Assembly: GCF_000406165.1 (NCBI RefSeq)
Contig: NZ_CM001977.1
Coordinates: 1,204,744-1,268,743, forward strand
Direction of reading: 5' to 3'
Length of the DNA stretch: 64,000 nt
From: Dickeya zeae NCPPB 2538
GTDB lineage: Bacteria; Pseudomonadota; Gammaproteobacteria; Enterobacterales; Enterobacteriaceae
Below the pieces are notes generated by a model, which searched no databases, had not been told where the DNA came from, and saw only the letters and a list, made by a program, of their open reading frames with translations. Made by a program: the position numbers and the translations under genes. Every line of letters begins with the position of its first letter. Position 1 is the first letter of the stretch. This document shows positions 33,578 through 42,186 of this stretch, piece after piece.

Positions 33578-34801
33578 TTACTGATTTTCAAGCAGACGTT
33601 GCAGCAATACACCATTAAGCATGGCGCGTTTTACCAGCGCAAAAGCGCCGATGGCAGACAAATGCTGCAATTCGGAGACGACGACGGGCAGATTTTGCCG
33701 GAAATCTTTTAGCACCTGCGTATTGATGCAACGCTCAATGGCTGGCAACAGAATTTTGTCTGCGGCGGTAATTTCACCGGCGATAACGACCCGTTGGGGG
33801 TTAAACAGGTTAACGGCAATCGCGATAGCTTTGCCCAGTTGCTGCCCGGCGGCTTCAATCAGTTCTTTGGCCAGGCGATCGCCTTTGACTGCCGCCTTAC
33901 AGATGGCGGCAATCTGGCAGTCATCGAGCGTTAGTTTGCTGGGGAAACCTTGTTGCAGCAAATGACGAACCCGCTGTTCCAGCGCACCGTTGGATACTAC
34001 GGTTTCAAGGCAACCAAAGTTGCCGCAGTGGCAGCGATCACCCAAGGGGTCAATCTGGATGTGGCCTATCTCCCCCACATTGCTGTTGCTACCGAGGAAG
34101 ATTTTGCCGTTGACGAGAATACCGGCACCTACACCGCGATGAACCCGTACCAGTAACGAGTCCTGGCAGTCGCGGGTAGCGCCAAAATAGTGTTCAGCCA
34201 AGGCCAGACTGCGGATATCGTGACCAACAAAACTGTGTACGTTAAAACGCTGTTCGAGGTTGTCAACCAGCGGCCAGTTATCCACGCTGATATGCGGCAT
34301 ATAACGCACTACGCCGGCAATCGGGTCGACCAACCCCGGTAACACCACTGAAATGGCGATTAATTCGCGGATTCGGCGCTGATGGCGGGTGATGAACTGA
34401 TCGATAACGGTGAATAAGGCGTTTTCCAGCGCTTCCTGCGTGTTTTCCGGCAGGTTGCAGTGCTCTTCTTCCAGCCGTTTGCCTTGTAAATCGTATAAGG
34501 CGAGGGTGGCATCGTGGCGGCCAAGTCGCACCGCCACGGTATGAAACGGTCGTGTTTCGGAAATGATGGAAATAGCGCGACGCCCACCGGTTGATGCCTG
34601 CTGATCCACTTCCTTGATAAGACCGCGCTCCAGCAACTGGCGGGTAATTTTGGTGACGCTGGCGGGAGCAAGCTGGCTCTGTTCTGAAATCTGAATTCGG
34701 GAGATAGGGCCTTGCTGGTCAATCAGGCGGTACACGACCGCACTGTTGAGTTGTTTAACCAGATCGATATTCCCTATCTGGGTTTGTCCGCCTGTGGTCA
34801 T
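33578..34801 (-). CDS. nagC: N-acetylglucosamine repressor NagC
   Basis: A ROK-family transcription repressor, 407 residues. A winged helix-turn-helix at about 20-75 (RLIDQQGPISRIQISEQSQLA) precedes a ROK sugar-kinase-like domain. The zinc motif CHCGNFGCLE is around residue 255. NagC binds GlcNAc-6-phosphate, which releases it from nag operators, and it also activates glmUS in E. coli. Last gene of nagB-nagA-nagC. A candidate operator lies in the nagB-nagE interval at 37014-37036. Confidence 0.97.
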   Translation of the reverse strand: MTTGGQTQIGNIDLVKQLNSAVVYRLIDQQGPISRIQISEQSQLAPASVTKITRQLLERGLIKEVDQQASTGGRRAISIISETRPFHTVAVRLGRHDATLALYDLQGKRLEEEHCNLPENTQEALENALFTVIDQFITRHQRRIRELIAISVVLPGLVDPIAGVVRYMPHISVDNWPLVDNLEQRFNVHSFVGHDIRSLALAEHYFGATRDCQDSLLVRVHRGVGAGILVNGKIFLGSNSNVGEIGHIQIDPLGDRCHCGNFGCLETVVSNGALEQRVRHLLQQGFPSKLTLDDCQIAAICKAAVKGDRLAKELIEAAGQQLGKAIAIAVNLFNPQRVVIAGEITAADKILLPAIERCINTQVLKDFRQNLPVVVSELQHLSAIGAFALVKRAMLNGVLLQRLLENQ

Positions 34802-34830
34802 GACGCGTTACTCGTGTCGATGCAATACGC

Positions 34831-35982
34831 TTACGATTTGCGAAAGACTTCTTCACCATTCACAAACGTACTGAGGATGTCAAAATCGCGGGTAAACGCC
34901 GTCAGGTTTGCCACTTTTCCTGTTTCAATGCTTCCCAGTCGGCTTGCTTCGCCGATGGCTCTTGCCGGATAGAGCGTCGCCATTCTCAACGCCTCATCCA
35001 GAGCGATACCCGCGTGTTCTACGCAATTGCGCACGGCGTCGATCATGGTGAGAGCCGAACCGCTCAGGGTGCCGTTCTCATCCACACAGATGCCGTCGCG
35101 GTAGTATATGGTTTTACCGGCAAATGTGAACTGGTCGATAGTGGAACCCGCAGGTGCCGTTGCGTCGGTGACCAGCACCAGTTTGTCGCCCTTGATGCGT
35201 TTGCTGTTGCGGATAGTCGCCCAACTGACATGATGACCGTCGGCAATAATGCCGCAATAGACTTCCGGGGCGTCGTAGACGGCACCGACCAGACCAGGTT
35301 CCCGGCCGGTAACGGGGGGCATGGCGTTAAACAGGTGGGTAGCAAAGCGGATACCGGCGGCAAAACCCTGTTTAGCTTGTTCCCAGGTGGCATGAGAATG
35401 CCCGGCGGATACGACGATGCCTGCATCGCTCAATTGCCTTATCACGTTGCCTGGCACCATTTCCGGCGCCAGCGTGACCTTGCTAATCACATCGGCATTG
35501 TCACACAGATAAGCCACCAGCTCATTGTCCGGCTGGCGGATAAAACTGGCGTCATGGGTGCCTTTTTTTATCGGGTTAAGCCACGGGCCTTCCAGATGCA
35601 ACCCCAGCGCCTGATGACGGTGCTGAGCAAGCCAGGCACGCATTACGCCGATGCTGTGGCGCATGAATTCATCAGAAGAGGTGATAAGCGTCGGTAAGAA
35701 ACTGGTGCAGCCGGATTTTTCGTTGGCCTTCTGCATGGTTTCCAGTGTTTGGACGCAAAGGCTGCTCAGCGCATCATTGAACTGGACGCCGCCGCAGCCA
35801 TTCAATTGCAGGTCGATAAAGCCAGGGGCCAGTAGCGCACCGGCAAGATCACGCCGGGGCAGGGTGTCAGACAGCTCATGTGCCGGGCATACCGCCTCGA
35901 TCAATCCATCGGCGACGACGACGGCATAACCGTCAAGGATCTGGTGGCCGGTAAAAATACGACCATTGATTAAAGCGAACAT
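34831..35982 (-). CDS. nagA: N-acetylglucosamine-6-phosphate deacetylase
   Basis: NagA removes the acetyl group from GlcNAc-6-P, yielding glucosamine-6-P for NagB. The 383-residue amidohydrolase has the metal Glu in HLEGPWLNP, His in VSAGHSHATW and THLFNAMPP, and the catalytic Asp in LVTDATAP. The conserved DGHHVSW is also present. It lies between nagB and nagC with gaps of 22 and 29 bp, so the three form one operon. Confidence 0.97.
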   Translation of the reverse strand: MFALINGRIFTGHQILDGYAVVVADGLIEAVCPAHELSDTLPRRDLAGALLAPGFIDLQLNGCGGVQFNDALSSLCVQTLETMQKANEKSGCTSFLPTLITSSDEFMRHSIGVMRAWLAQHRHQALGLHLEGPWLNPIKKGTHDASFIRQPDNELVAYLCDNADVISKVTLAPEMVPGNVIRQLSDAGIVVSAGHSHATWEQAKQGFAAGIRFATHLFNAMPPVTGREPGLVGAVYDAPEVYCGIIADGHHVSWATIRNSKRIKGDKLVLVTDATAPAGSTIDQFTFAGKTIYYRDGICVDENGTLSGSALTMIDAVRNCVEHAGIALDEALRMATLYPARAIGEASRLGSIETGKVANLTAFTRDFDILSTFVNGEEVFRKS

Positions 35983-36004
35983 CTCTAAGCTCCTGGCTCA
36001 CCGA

Positions 36005-36805
36005 TTACAGATTTTTGATATTTTCAGCTTCCAGCTCGCGGAAATATTTCACGGTCTTCACTTTTAATTCCATGGTGGAAGGCTCATCACACACCATCAG
36101 CGCTTTAGCGTGTAATTGCAGGCAACTGATGGTCCACATGTGATTCACGTTGCCTTCTACCGCTGCCTGAAGCGCCTGTGCCTTATGACGGCCGCTAACC
36201 AGAATCATCACTTCTTCTGCATCCAGCAGCGTACCCACGCCGACTGTCAGGGCATATTTAGGCACCTGGCTGACGTCGCCGTCGAAGAAACGGGAATTGG
36301 CGATACGGGTCTCTTCCGTCAGCGTTTTGATACGGGTACGGGATACCAGAGAAGACGCCGGTTCGTTAAAAGCGATATGACCATCGTTGCCGACGCCGCC
36401 CATGAACAGATGAATCTTGCCGTAAGACTTGATTTTTTCTTCATAACGCTGACACTCAGCCGCGATATCTTCCGCGTTGCCATTCAACAGGTTAATGTTT
36501 CCTTCCGGAATATCAACGTGATTGAAAAAATTCTGGTACATAAAGGTGCGGTAGCTTTCCGGGTGGTCCGCCGGTAGTCCGACGTATTCATCCATGTTGA
36601 AAGTAACAACATGCTTAAAGCTGACCTGGCCTGCTTTGTAAAGCGCAATCAGCGCTTTGTAGGCTTCCAGCGGCGAGCTGCCGGTTGGCAGACCGAGCAC
36701 GAACGGGCGTTCTGCCGTTGGGTTGAAAGCATTGATGCGCTCGACAATATAGCGGGCGGCCCATTTGCCAACCTCTGCGGGGGTCGTTAGTGGAATCAGT
36801 CTCAT
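36005..36805 (-). CDS. nagB: Glucosamine-6-phosphate deaminase
   Basis: NagB converts glucosamine-6-P to fructose-6-P and ammonia and is allosterically activated by GlcNAc-6-P. The 266 residues equal E. coli NagB. Catalytic landmarks are FNMDEYVGLP (Asp near 72), the GGVGNDGHIAFNEP loop (Asp141, His143, Glu148 by E. coli numbering) and LGLPTGSSPLEAY for phosphate binding. The start at 36805 (MRLIPLTTPAEVGKW) follows a GGAGAGCACC site. It is the first gene of the nagBAC operon, divergent from nagE. Confidence 0.98.
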   Translation of the reverse strand: MRLIPLTTPAEVGKWAARYIVERINAFNPTAERPFVLGLPTGSSPLEAYKALIALYKAGQVSFKHVVTFNMDEYVGLPADHPESYRTFMYQNFFNHVDIPEGNINLLNGNAEDIAAECQRYEEKIKSYGKIHLFMGGVGNDGHIAFNEPASSLVSRTRIKTLTEETRIANSRFFDGDVSQVPKYALTVGVGTLLDAEEVMILVSGRHKAQALQAAVEGNVNHMWTISCLQLHAKALMVCDEPSTMELKVKTVKYFRELEAENIKNL

Positions 36806-36987
36806 GGTGCTCTCCTCTGGCAATCGGTTAGCTATCATCGGGTAGTCGCAGCCGGATAGAGTGGCTGTCAGGTAATATGCCGATGCTATGTTTCGGTGTT
36901 TATCTGGGGCTAGTGTAGCGTGTTTTTTTTAGTCTTGAAATAAGTTGTGTTAATGCGACGCCATAAACTTTTTATATGTGCGTTTGT

Positions 36988-37003
36988 GGTGATTATTGTC
37001 ACA
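36988..37003. promoter_or_regulatory. Candidate CRP site in the nagB-nagE interval
   Basis: GGTGA-N6-TCACA differs by one base from the CRP consensus TGTGA-N6-TCACA. It lies midway between the divergent nagB and nagE starts, as in E. coli where CRP activates both. Confidence 0.72.
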
Positions 37004-37013
37004 TAATCACGGT

Positions 37014-37036
37014 TATTAATTTGCGTGGCGAATTAT
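37014..37036. promoter_or_regulatory. Candidate NagC operator before nagE
   Basis: TTAATTTGCG and CGAATTAT flank a TGG centre, forming an imperfect dyad. It closely resembles the E. coli nagE operator as recalled (TTAATTTGCG...CGAATTAA). A matching second site nearer nagB was not clear enough to call, though NagC normally loops between two. Confidence 0.68.
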
Positions 37037-37133
37037 TTTTTTGGCACTCTGGTCAGGCCCACATGGCTGGCGGGTGATTTGGTAACAAGGCTGACAGACA
37101 ATTTTATTGCCCGTAAGGGAAAGAGAGGGGAAG

Positions 37134-38606
37134 GTGAGTACACTCGGTTATTTACAAAAAGTAGGCCGTGCGTTGATGGTGCCGGTCGCTACATTACCTG
37201 CAGCCGCCATCCTGATGGGGGTAGGGTACTGGATAGACCCGGTTGGCTGGGGGAGCGAAAGCGCGCTGGCAGCATTGTTGATCAAGTCTGGCGCGGCGAT
37301 TATCGAGCATATGGCGGTATTGTTTGCTGTCGGTGTCGCCTACGGTATGTCTAAGGATAAAGACGGCGCGGCGGCGCTGTCCGGGTTTGTCGGTTATCTG
37401 GTGTTGACTACGCTGTGCTCGCCTGCGGCGGTATCAATGATTCAGCATATCCCGCTGGCAGAGGTACCCAAGGCATTCAGCAAGATTGAAAACCAATTCA
37501 TCGGTATCCTGGTCGGCGTGATTTCTGCCGAGTTGTATAACCGCTACAGCCAGGTTGAATTGCCTAAAGCGCTCTCTTTCTTCAACGGTCGCCGACTGGT
37601 GCCGATTCTGGTATCAGTGCTGATGATTGTGGTGGCGTTTGTGCTGATGTACGTCTGGCCGGTGATTTATAACGCACTGGTTTCCTTTGGCGAACATATC
37701 CAGCAAATGGGGTCGGTGGGGGCCGGTATTTATGCCTTCTTTAACCGCCTGTTGATTCCAGTCGGGTTGCATCATGCACTGAATTCAGTGTTCTGGTTTG
37801 ATGTGGCGGGTATTAACGATATCCCCAATTTCCTGAGCGGGCAGCAGGCGATTGATGCTGGCAAAGCGATCCCGGGCATTACCGGGCGTTATCAGGCCGG
37901 TTTCTTCCCGATCATGATGTTTGGTTTGCCGGGTGCGGCACTGGCGATTTATCACTGTGCGCGTCCTGAAAACCGCAGCCGTGTAGCGGGGATTATGGTG
38001 GCGGCGGCGTTTGCAGCCTTCTTCACCGGTATTACTGAACCACTGGAATTCTCCTTCATGTTTGTCGCGCCGGTGCTGTATGTACTGCACGCGGTGTTGA
38101 CAGGGATTTCCGTATTCATCGCGGCCAGCATGCACTGGATTGCCGGTTTTGGTTTCAGTGCCGGTTTGGTGGACTTGGTGCTTTCTACGCGCAACCCACT
38201 GGCGACACATTGGTATATGTTGCTGCTTCAGGGGGCGGTGTTCTTCGTCATTTATTATGTGGTGTTCCGCTTTACTATCACCCGCTTTAACCTGATGACG
38301 CCGGGACGTGAAGCCGTTGCGACACAGCCTTCAACGGAGGGGGCAACCGCTCCTGCGGGCAATGCCCAATCGGTAGCGAAAGGGTATTTGCAGGCTATCG
38401 GCGGTAAAGACAATCTGACCGGCATCGACGCTTGTATTACTCGTTTGCGCCTGAGCGTGAAGGATTCGAGCCTGGTGGATGAATCGGCGGCACGTCAGTT
38501 AGGGGCTGCGGGTGTGATTCGTCTCAATAAGCAAAGCGTGCAGATTGTGGTTGGCACCCAGGCGGAGAATATCGCCTCTGCCTTGCGTGAGGTTTCACAG
38601 GAATAA
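37134..38606 (+). CDS. nagE: N-acetylglucosamine PTS permease, IIC-IIB only
   Basis: A phosphotransferase permease that imports and phosphorylates GlcNAc. The EIIC domain (about residues 1-380, roughly ten transmembrane helices) contains FNRLLIPVGLHHALN, FPIMMFGLPGAALA and GITEPLEFSFMF, all typical of the glucose/GlcNAc family. The EIIB domain (about 415-490) has the phosphorylated Cys in IDACITRLRL. The protein stops there at 490 residues. E. coli NagE is about 650 residues with a C-terminal EIIA domain, which is missing here with no frameshifted remnant downstream. Phosphate would have to come from a separate EIIA such as Crr (inference). The GTG start at 37134 follows GAGAGGGGA. Confidence 0.93.
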   Translation: MSTLGYLQKVGRALMVPVATLPAAAILMGVGYWIDPVGWGSESALAALLIKSGAAIIEHMAVLFAVGVAYGMSKDKDGAAALSGFVGYLVLTTLCSPAAVSMIQHIPLAEVPKAFSKIENQFIGILVGVISAELYNRYSQVELPKALSFFNGRRLVPILVSVLMIVVAFVLMYVWPVIYNALVSFGEHIQQMGSVGAGIYAFFNRLLIPVGLHHALNSVFWFDVAGINDIPNFLSGQQAIDAGKAIPGITGRYQAGFFPIMMFGLPGAALAIYHCARPENRSRVAGIMVAAAFAAFFTGITEPLEFSFMFVAPVLYVLHAVLTGISVFIAASMHWIAGFGFSAGLVDLVLSTRNPLATHWYMLLLQGAVFFVIYYVVFRFTITRFNLMTPGREAVATQPSTEGATAPAGNAQSVAKGYLQAIGGKDNLTGIDACITRLRLSVKDSSLVDESAARQLGAAGVIRLNKQSVQIVVGTQAENIASALREVSQE

Positions 38607-38642
38607 TTCGGCTGGCGTCATTATCGCCGTCTGATATCGATA

Positions 38643-38677
38643 AACGGAGCGCGCCTGCAAGCACGCTCCGTTTTTTT
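38643..38677 (+). terminator. Terminator after nagE
   Basis: AACGGAGCG and CGCTCCGTT pair with an interrupted inner GC stem, followed by seven T. It lies 37 bp after the nagE stop. Confidence 0.88.
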
Positions 38678-38773
38678 ATCTTGAATTTTCATGAAACAAA
38701 CGGTTGTTTCCCGGCGTGGCTTGTTGGATCATTAGTGGTTAAGGGTTGTTTTTTCGCATTTGAGGAACCAAGC

Positions 38774-40432
38774 ATGAGTGAGGCTGAAGCCCGCCCAACC
38801 AACTTTATTCGTCAGATCATTGATGAAGATCTGGCTACCGGTAAACACGACAGTATTCAGACGCGTTTTCCTCCAGAGCCGAACGGCTATCTTCATATCG
38901 GCCACGCTAAATCCATCTGCCTGAACTTCGGTATCGCTGAAGATTACCACGGCAAGTGCAACCTGCGCTTTGATGATACCAACCCGGTAAAAGAAGATAT
39001 CGAGTACGTTGAATCCATCAAACATGACGTTCAGTGGCTGGGTTTTTCCTGGAGCGGCAATGTTCGCTATTCGTCGGATTATTTTGATCAGTTGCACATG
39101 TATGCCGTTGAACTGATCAATAAAGGGTTGGCGTATGTCGATGAGCTGACGCCGGAACAGATTCGCGAATATCGCGGCACGCTGACCTCTCCGGGCAAAA
39201 ATAGCCCGTACCGCGATCGCAGCGTTGAAGAGAACATGGCGCTGTTTGAAAAAATGCGCAACGGTGGTTTCGCCGAAGGTGCTGCTTGCCTGCGTGCTAA
39301 AATCGACATGGCATCGCCATTTATCGTGATGCGCGACCCGGTGCTGTATCGCATCAAATTCGCCGAGCATCATCAGACCGGCAATAAGTGGTGCATCTAC
39401 CCGATGTACGACTTCACCCACTGCATTTCCGATGCGCTGGAAGGTATTACACATTCGCTGTGTACGCTGGAATTTCAGGATAACCGTCGCCTGTATGACT
39501 GGGTGCTGGATAACATCAGCATTCCTGCTCACCCGCGCCAGTACGAGTTTTCCCGCCTGAACCTGGAATATGCGGTCATGTCCAAGCGGAAGCTGAACCA
39601 ACTGGTGAGTGAGAAGATCGTCGAAGGCTGGAACGATCCGCGTATGCCGACCATCTCTGGTTTACGCCGCCGTGGTTATACCGCCGCTTCTATTCGTGAG
39701 TTCTGCCGCCGCATTGGCGTGACCAAGCAGGATAACACAGTGGAAATGGCCGCACTCGAGTCGTGCATACGTGATGATCTCAACGAGAATGCACCACGTG
39801 CAATGGCGGTGCTGGATCCGGTGAAAGTGGTGATTGAGAACCTGCCTGAAGGTCATGAAGAGTGGCTGAGCATGCCCAACCATCCGAATAAACCGGAAAT
39901 GGGAACACGACAGGTTGCTTTCAGTCGCGAAGTGTACATTGATCGCGCTGATTTTCGTGAAGAAGCTAATAAGCAGTACAAACGTCTGGTGTTAGGCAAA
40001 GAAGTCCGTCTGCGTAATGCGTATGTCATTAAAGCTGAACGCATTGATAAAGACGAGCAGGGTGTGATCACCACGATTTACTGCAGCTGTGATACGGAAA
40101 CCCTGAGCAAGGATCCGGCCGACGGCCGTAAAGTGAAAGGCGTGATCCACTGGGTCTCTGCTGCTCACGCGTTGCCAGCACAGTTCCGTCTGTATGATCG
40201 CCTGTTCAGCATAGCTAACCCTGGCGGAGCAGAGGATTTTCTCTCCACCATCAATCCTGACTCACTGAGTATTGCTCAGGGCTTTGTCGAAGCCAGTTTG
40301 GGTAATGCTGAGGTCGAAAAAGCCTATCAGTTTGAGCGTGAAGGGTATTTTTGCGCGGATCGCGTTTATTCCCGTCCTGACCATCTGGTCTTCAACCGGA
40401 CGGTGGGATTGCGTGATAGCTGGGCGGGTTAA
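38774..40432 (+). CDS. glnS: Glutaminyl-tRNA synthetase
   Basis: A class I synthetase that charges tRNA-Gln. The 552-residue protein (E. coli 554) has the HIGH motif in PNGYLHIGHAKS (about residue 36) and the KMSKS equivalent as VMSKRKL (about 268). The C-terminal beta-barrel anticodon-binding domain follows. The start at 38774 (MSEAEARPTNFIRQ) is preceded by TGAGGAA; 31 upstream in-frame codons are non-conserved. The substrate tRNA-Gln genes lie 8 kb away in this window. Confidence 0.98.
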   Translation: MSEAEARPTNFIRQIIDEDLATGKHDSIQTRFPPEPNGYLHIGHAKSICLNFGIAEDYHGKCNLRFDDTNPVKEDIEYVESIKHDVQWLGFSWSGNVRYSSDYFDQLHMYAVELINKGLAYVDELTPEQIREYRGTLTSPGKNSPYRDRSVEENMALFEKMRNGGFAEGAACLRAKIDMASPFIVMRDPVLYRIKFAEHHQTGNKWCIYPMYDFTHCISDALEGITHSLCTLEFQDNRRLYDWVLDNISIPAHPRQYEFSRLNLEYAVMSKRKLNQLVSEKIVEGWNDPRMPTISGLRRRGYTAASIREFCRRIGVTKQDNTVEMAALESCIRDDLNENAPRAMAVLDPVKVVIENLPEGHEEWLSMPNHPNKPEMGTRQVAFSREVYIDRADFREEANKQYKRLVLGKEVRLRNAYVIKAERIDKDEQGVITTIYCSCDTETLSKDPADGRKVKGVIHWVSAAHALPAQFRLYDRLFSIANPGGAEDFLSTINPDSLSIAQGFVEASLGNAEVEKAYQFEREGYFCADRVYSRPDHLVFNRTVGLRDSWAG

Positions 40433-40460
40433 TCGCTGCCTGCTGGGACGTTAAGATAAA

Positions 40461-40489
40461 AATAAAACCGCCTCGGCGGTTTTATTTTT
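40461..40489. terminator. Bidirectional terminator between glnS and fur
   Basis: AATAAAACCGCC and GGCGGTTTTATT form a 12 bp stem with a two-base loop. T-rich flanks on both sides serve the convergent glnS and fur genes. Confidence 0.88.
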
Positions 40490-40514
40490 GCTCAGAATTA
40501 AAGAGAAGGCTCAA

Positions 40515-40961
40515 TCAACGTTCGTCGTGGGCGCTGTCGTCTTCACGGCAGTCGCCGCTACTGCAATGGCCATACAGATACAAACTGTGGTTGGTGAGCT
40601 TGATGCCATGCTTCTCGGAAATTTCACGCTGGCGCGCTTCGATAGACTCATCGCTGAATTCAATCACCCGACCGCAATCCAGACAGATCAAATGATCATG
40701 GTGGTGTTGCTGGGTGAGTTCGAAAACGGATTTGCCACCTTCGAAGTTGTGGCGGGTGACAATGCCAGCATCGTCAAACTGGTTGAGCACACGGTAGACA
40801 GTGGCCAAACCAATCTCTTCCCCCATATCAATCAGCTTCTTGTATAAGTCTTCCGCGCTGACGTGGTGGCATTGAGGATCCTGAAGGACTTCCAGAATTT
40901 TCAGTCGTGGAAGTGTGACTTTCAGGCCGGCCTTCTTTAATGCGGTGTTGTTGTCAGTCAT
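40515..40961 (-). CDS. fur: Ferric uptake regulator Fur
   Basis: Fur represses iron-acquisition genes when bound to Fe(II). The 148-residue protein has an N-terminal winged helix (TLPRLKILEVLQ, YRVLNQFDDAGI), the metal-site histidines HHHDH and the structural zinc CLDCG. A second C-terminal pair (CSSGDC) follows. The tail DDSAHDER is polar. Its ATG is overlapped by the end of a 27-codon leader ORF (uof), and a consensus-like promoter lies 80-110 bp upstream. Confidence 0.98.
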   Translation of the reverse strand: MTDNNTALKKAGLKVTLPRLKILEVLQDPQCHHVSAEDLYKKLIDMGEEIGLATVYRVLNQFDDAGIVTRHNFEGGKSVFELTQQHHHDHLICLDCGRVIEFSDESIEARQREISEKHGIKLTNHSLYLYGHCSSGDCREDDSAHDER

Positions 40962-41037
40962 GCGGATTTAGTCCTGTTACGTGCTTTATCTGGGAGGCTA
41001 TTAGCCTAGTATCATCGGTCGGCGTAAAAAAGGTCAT
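40954..41037 (-). CDS. uof: Putative Uof leader peptide overlapping the fur start
   Basis: A 27-codon ORF starts ATG at 41037 (MTFFTPTDDTRLIAS...) and ends with TGA 8 bp inside fur, in a different frame. In E. coli a 28-codon ORF called uof overlaps the fur start in the same way; its translation couples to fur and is blocked by the small RNA RyhB. The nearly equal length and identical overlap geometry support homology of arrangement; I cannot compare the peptide sequence reliably. The -10 at 41046-41051 would start RNA only a few bases before this ATG, so either an upstream promoter is used or the ORF is nearly leaderless. Confidence 0.62.
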   Translation of the reverse strand: MTFFTPTDDTRLIASQIKHVTGLNPHD

Positions 41038-41045
41038 GTGTCTCA

Positions 41046-41074
41046 ATTATAGAACCGCACCATCGAAATGAAAA
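41046..41074 (-). promoter_or_regulatory. Candidate fur promoter
   Basis: On the minus strand a perfect TATAAT is preceded at 17 bp by TTTTCA (4 of 6 matches to TTGACA). It is the best sigma-70 promoter between fldA and fur. Confidence 0.68.
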
Positions 41075-41368
41075 CTACGGAACTTTTACAATATGGTTCA
41101 GGTTAACGTACTGTATTCAGAGTAGTTATCGATAAGGAACAAATTGTATGCCAGGATTTATCATTAAACATAATCCGGCTGAGCGAATGACATTGTACCT
41201 TGTCAGGATGAAAAGTTAAAAAAATGTATCACTAATTGCGATAGGTTTTATCTATCTATGGCTCTCATTATCGATTTAGCCATCGATTTACCTATTGATA
41301 TTTACCTATCGGTATAGATATGGCCCCGACTACATTGGCACCAGCGGTGCATCAGGGCCACGGATGAA
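41075..41368. other. fldA-fur spacer with short direct repeats and a nested hairpin
   Basis: No ORF. ATCGATTTA occurs at 41270-41278 and 41282-41290, and ATTTACCTAT at 41286-41295 and 41300-41309, giving a small block of overlapping 12-14 bp period repeats. A nested hairpin at 41321-41360 (TGGCCC/GGGCCA outside, GCACC/GGTGC inside) lies just after the fldA stop but lacks a U tract. Confidence 0.55.
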
Positions 41369-41896
41369 TCAGGCCAGTAAGGCTTTCAAATTCAGTTCTT
41401 CACTGATTTGCTTGACCCAGGTGGAGACGCGTTCGCCGGTCAGCTCTGGCTGGCGATCTTCATCAATAGCCAGACCGATAAAGTGATCGTCATCCGCCAG
41501 GCCTTTTGAGGCTTCGAAGTAGTAACCTTCGGTCGGCCAGTGGCCAACGATGTTTGCACCCCGCGGTTCGATGATGTCGCGAATGGTGCCCATGGCGTCA
41601 CAGAAGTACTCTGCGTAGTCTTCCTGATCACCGCAACCAAAGATGGCTACTAGTTTTCCAGAAAAATCAATCTCTTCCAGGGTTGGGAAGAAATCATCCC
41701 AGTCACATTGTGCTTCGCCGTAGTACCAGGTCGGGATACCCAGCAGCAGGATGTCAAAGCGCTCCAGATCCTCTTTGCTGCTTTTGGCAATGTCGTGCAG
41801 TTCGGCGACGTCGCTGCCCAGTTGTTGCTGGATAGTTTTAGCAATATTTTCGGTATTACCAGTATCACTGCCAAAAAAAATGCCTATGAGAGCCAT
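41369..41896 (-). CDS. fldA: Flavodoxin FldA
   Basis: An FMN electron carrier of the long-chain type, 175 residues. The phosphate-binding loop is FFGSDTGNTENIAK (about 7-20); the isoalloxazine-stacking residues lie in IPTWYYGEAQCDWDDF and GCGDQEDYAEYFCDA. It donates electrons to radical-SAM enzymes (for example LipA and MiaB in this window), MetH and BioB. It is upstream of fur on the same strand with a 330 bp spacer, as in E. coli. Confidence 0.98.
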   Translation of the reverse strand: MALIGIFFGSDTGNTENIAKTIQQQLGSDVAELHDIAKSSKEDLERFDILLLGIPTWYYGEAQCDWDDFFPTLEEIDFSGKLVAIFGCGDQEDYAEYFCDAMGTIRDIIEPRGANIVGHWPTEGYYFEASKGLADDDHFIGLAIDEDRQPELTGERVSTWVKQISEELNLKALLA

Positions 41897-42159
41897 AGAT
41901 TAAATAACCTCTTGATTCCTAAGGGTATGGTGCTTACGTCACCCACTATCCGCTAATAATAGCAGACACTGTCTGGCGGATAAACGTGTATCTGTGGCTA
42001 CCTGCAGCCGTGCTGTAAAAACAATTAGTTGATTCTTTTTTAATCGCCTTCTTAATGTTTTTTAATTTTTTTAAATACGATATTCTCACAGATAACTGAA
42101 AATATGGGTAATTGGTTAAATATCTAATTTTTATTAGTTTTTAAAAAAACAGAAAAGAC

Positions 42160-42186
42160 TAAATATTCTTATAGTTTTGACGATGA
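42160..42186 (+). promoter_or_regulatory. Candidate flagellar sigma-28 promoter for the chemoreceptor
   Basis: TAAA, a 15 bp spacer, then GACGATGA. The sigma-28 consensus is TAAA-N15-GCCGATAA; the spacer is exact and the -10 matches 6 of 8. It lies about 125 bp before the receptor start. Chemoreceptor genes are usual FliA targets. Confidence 0.6.
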
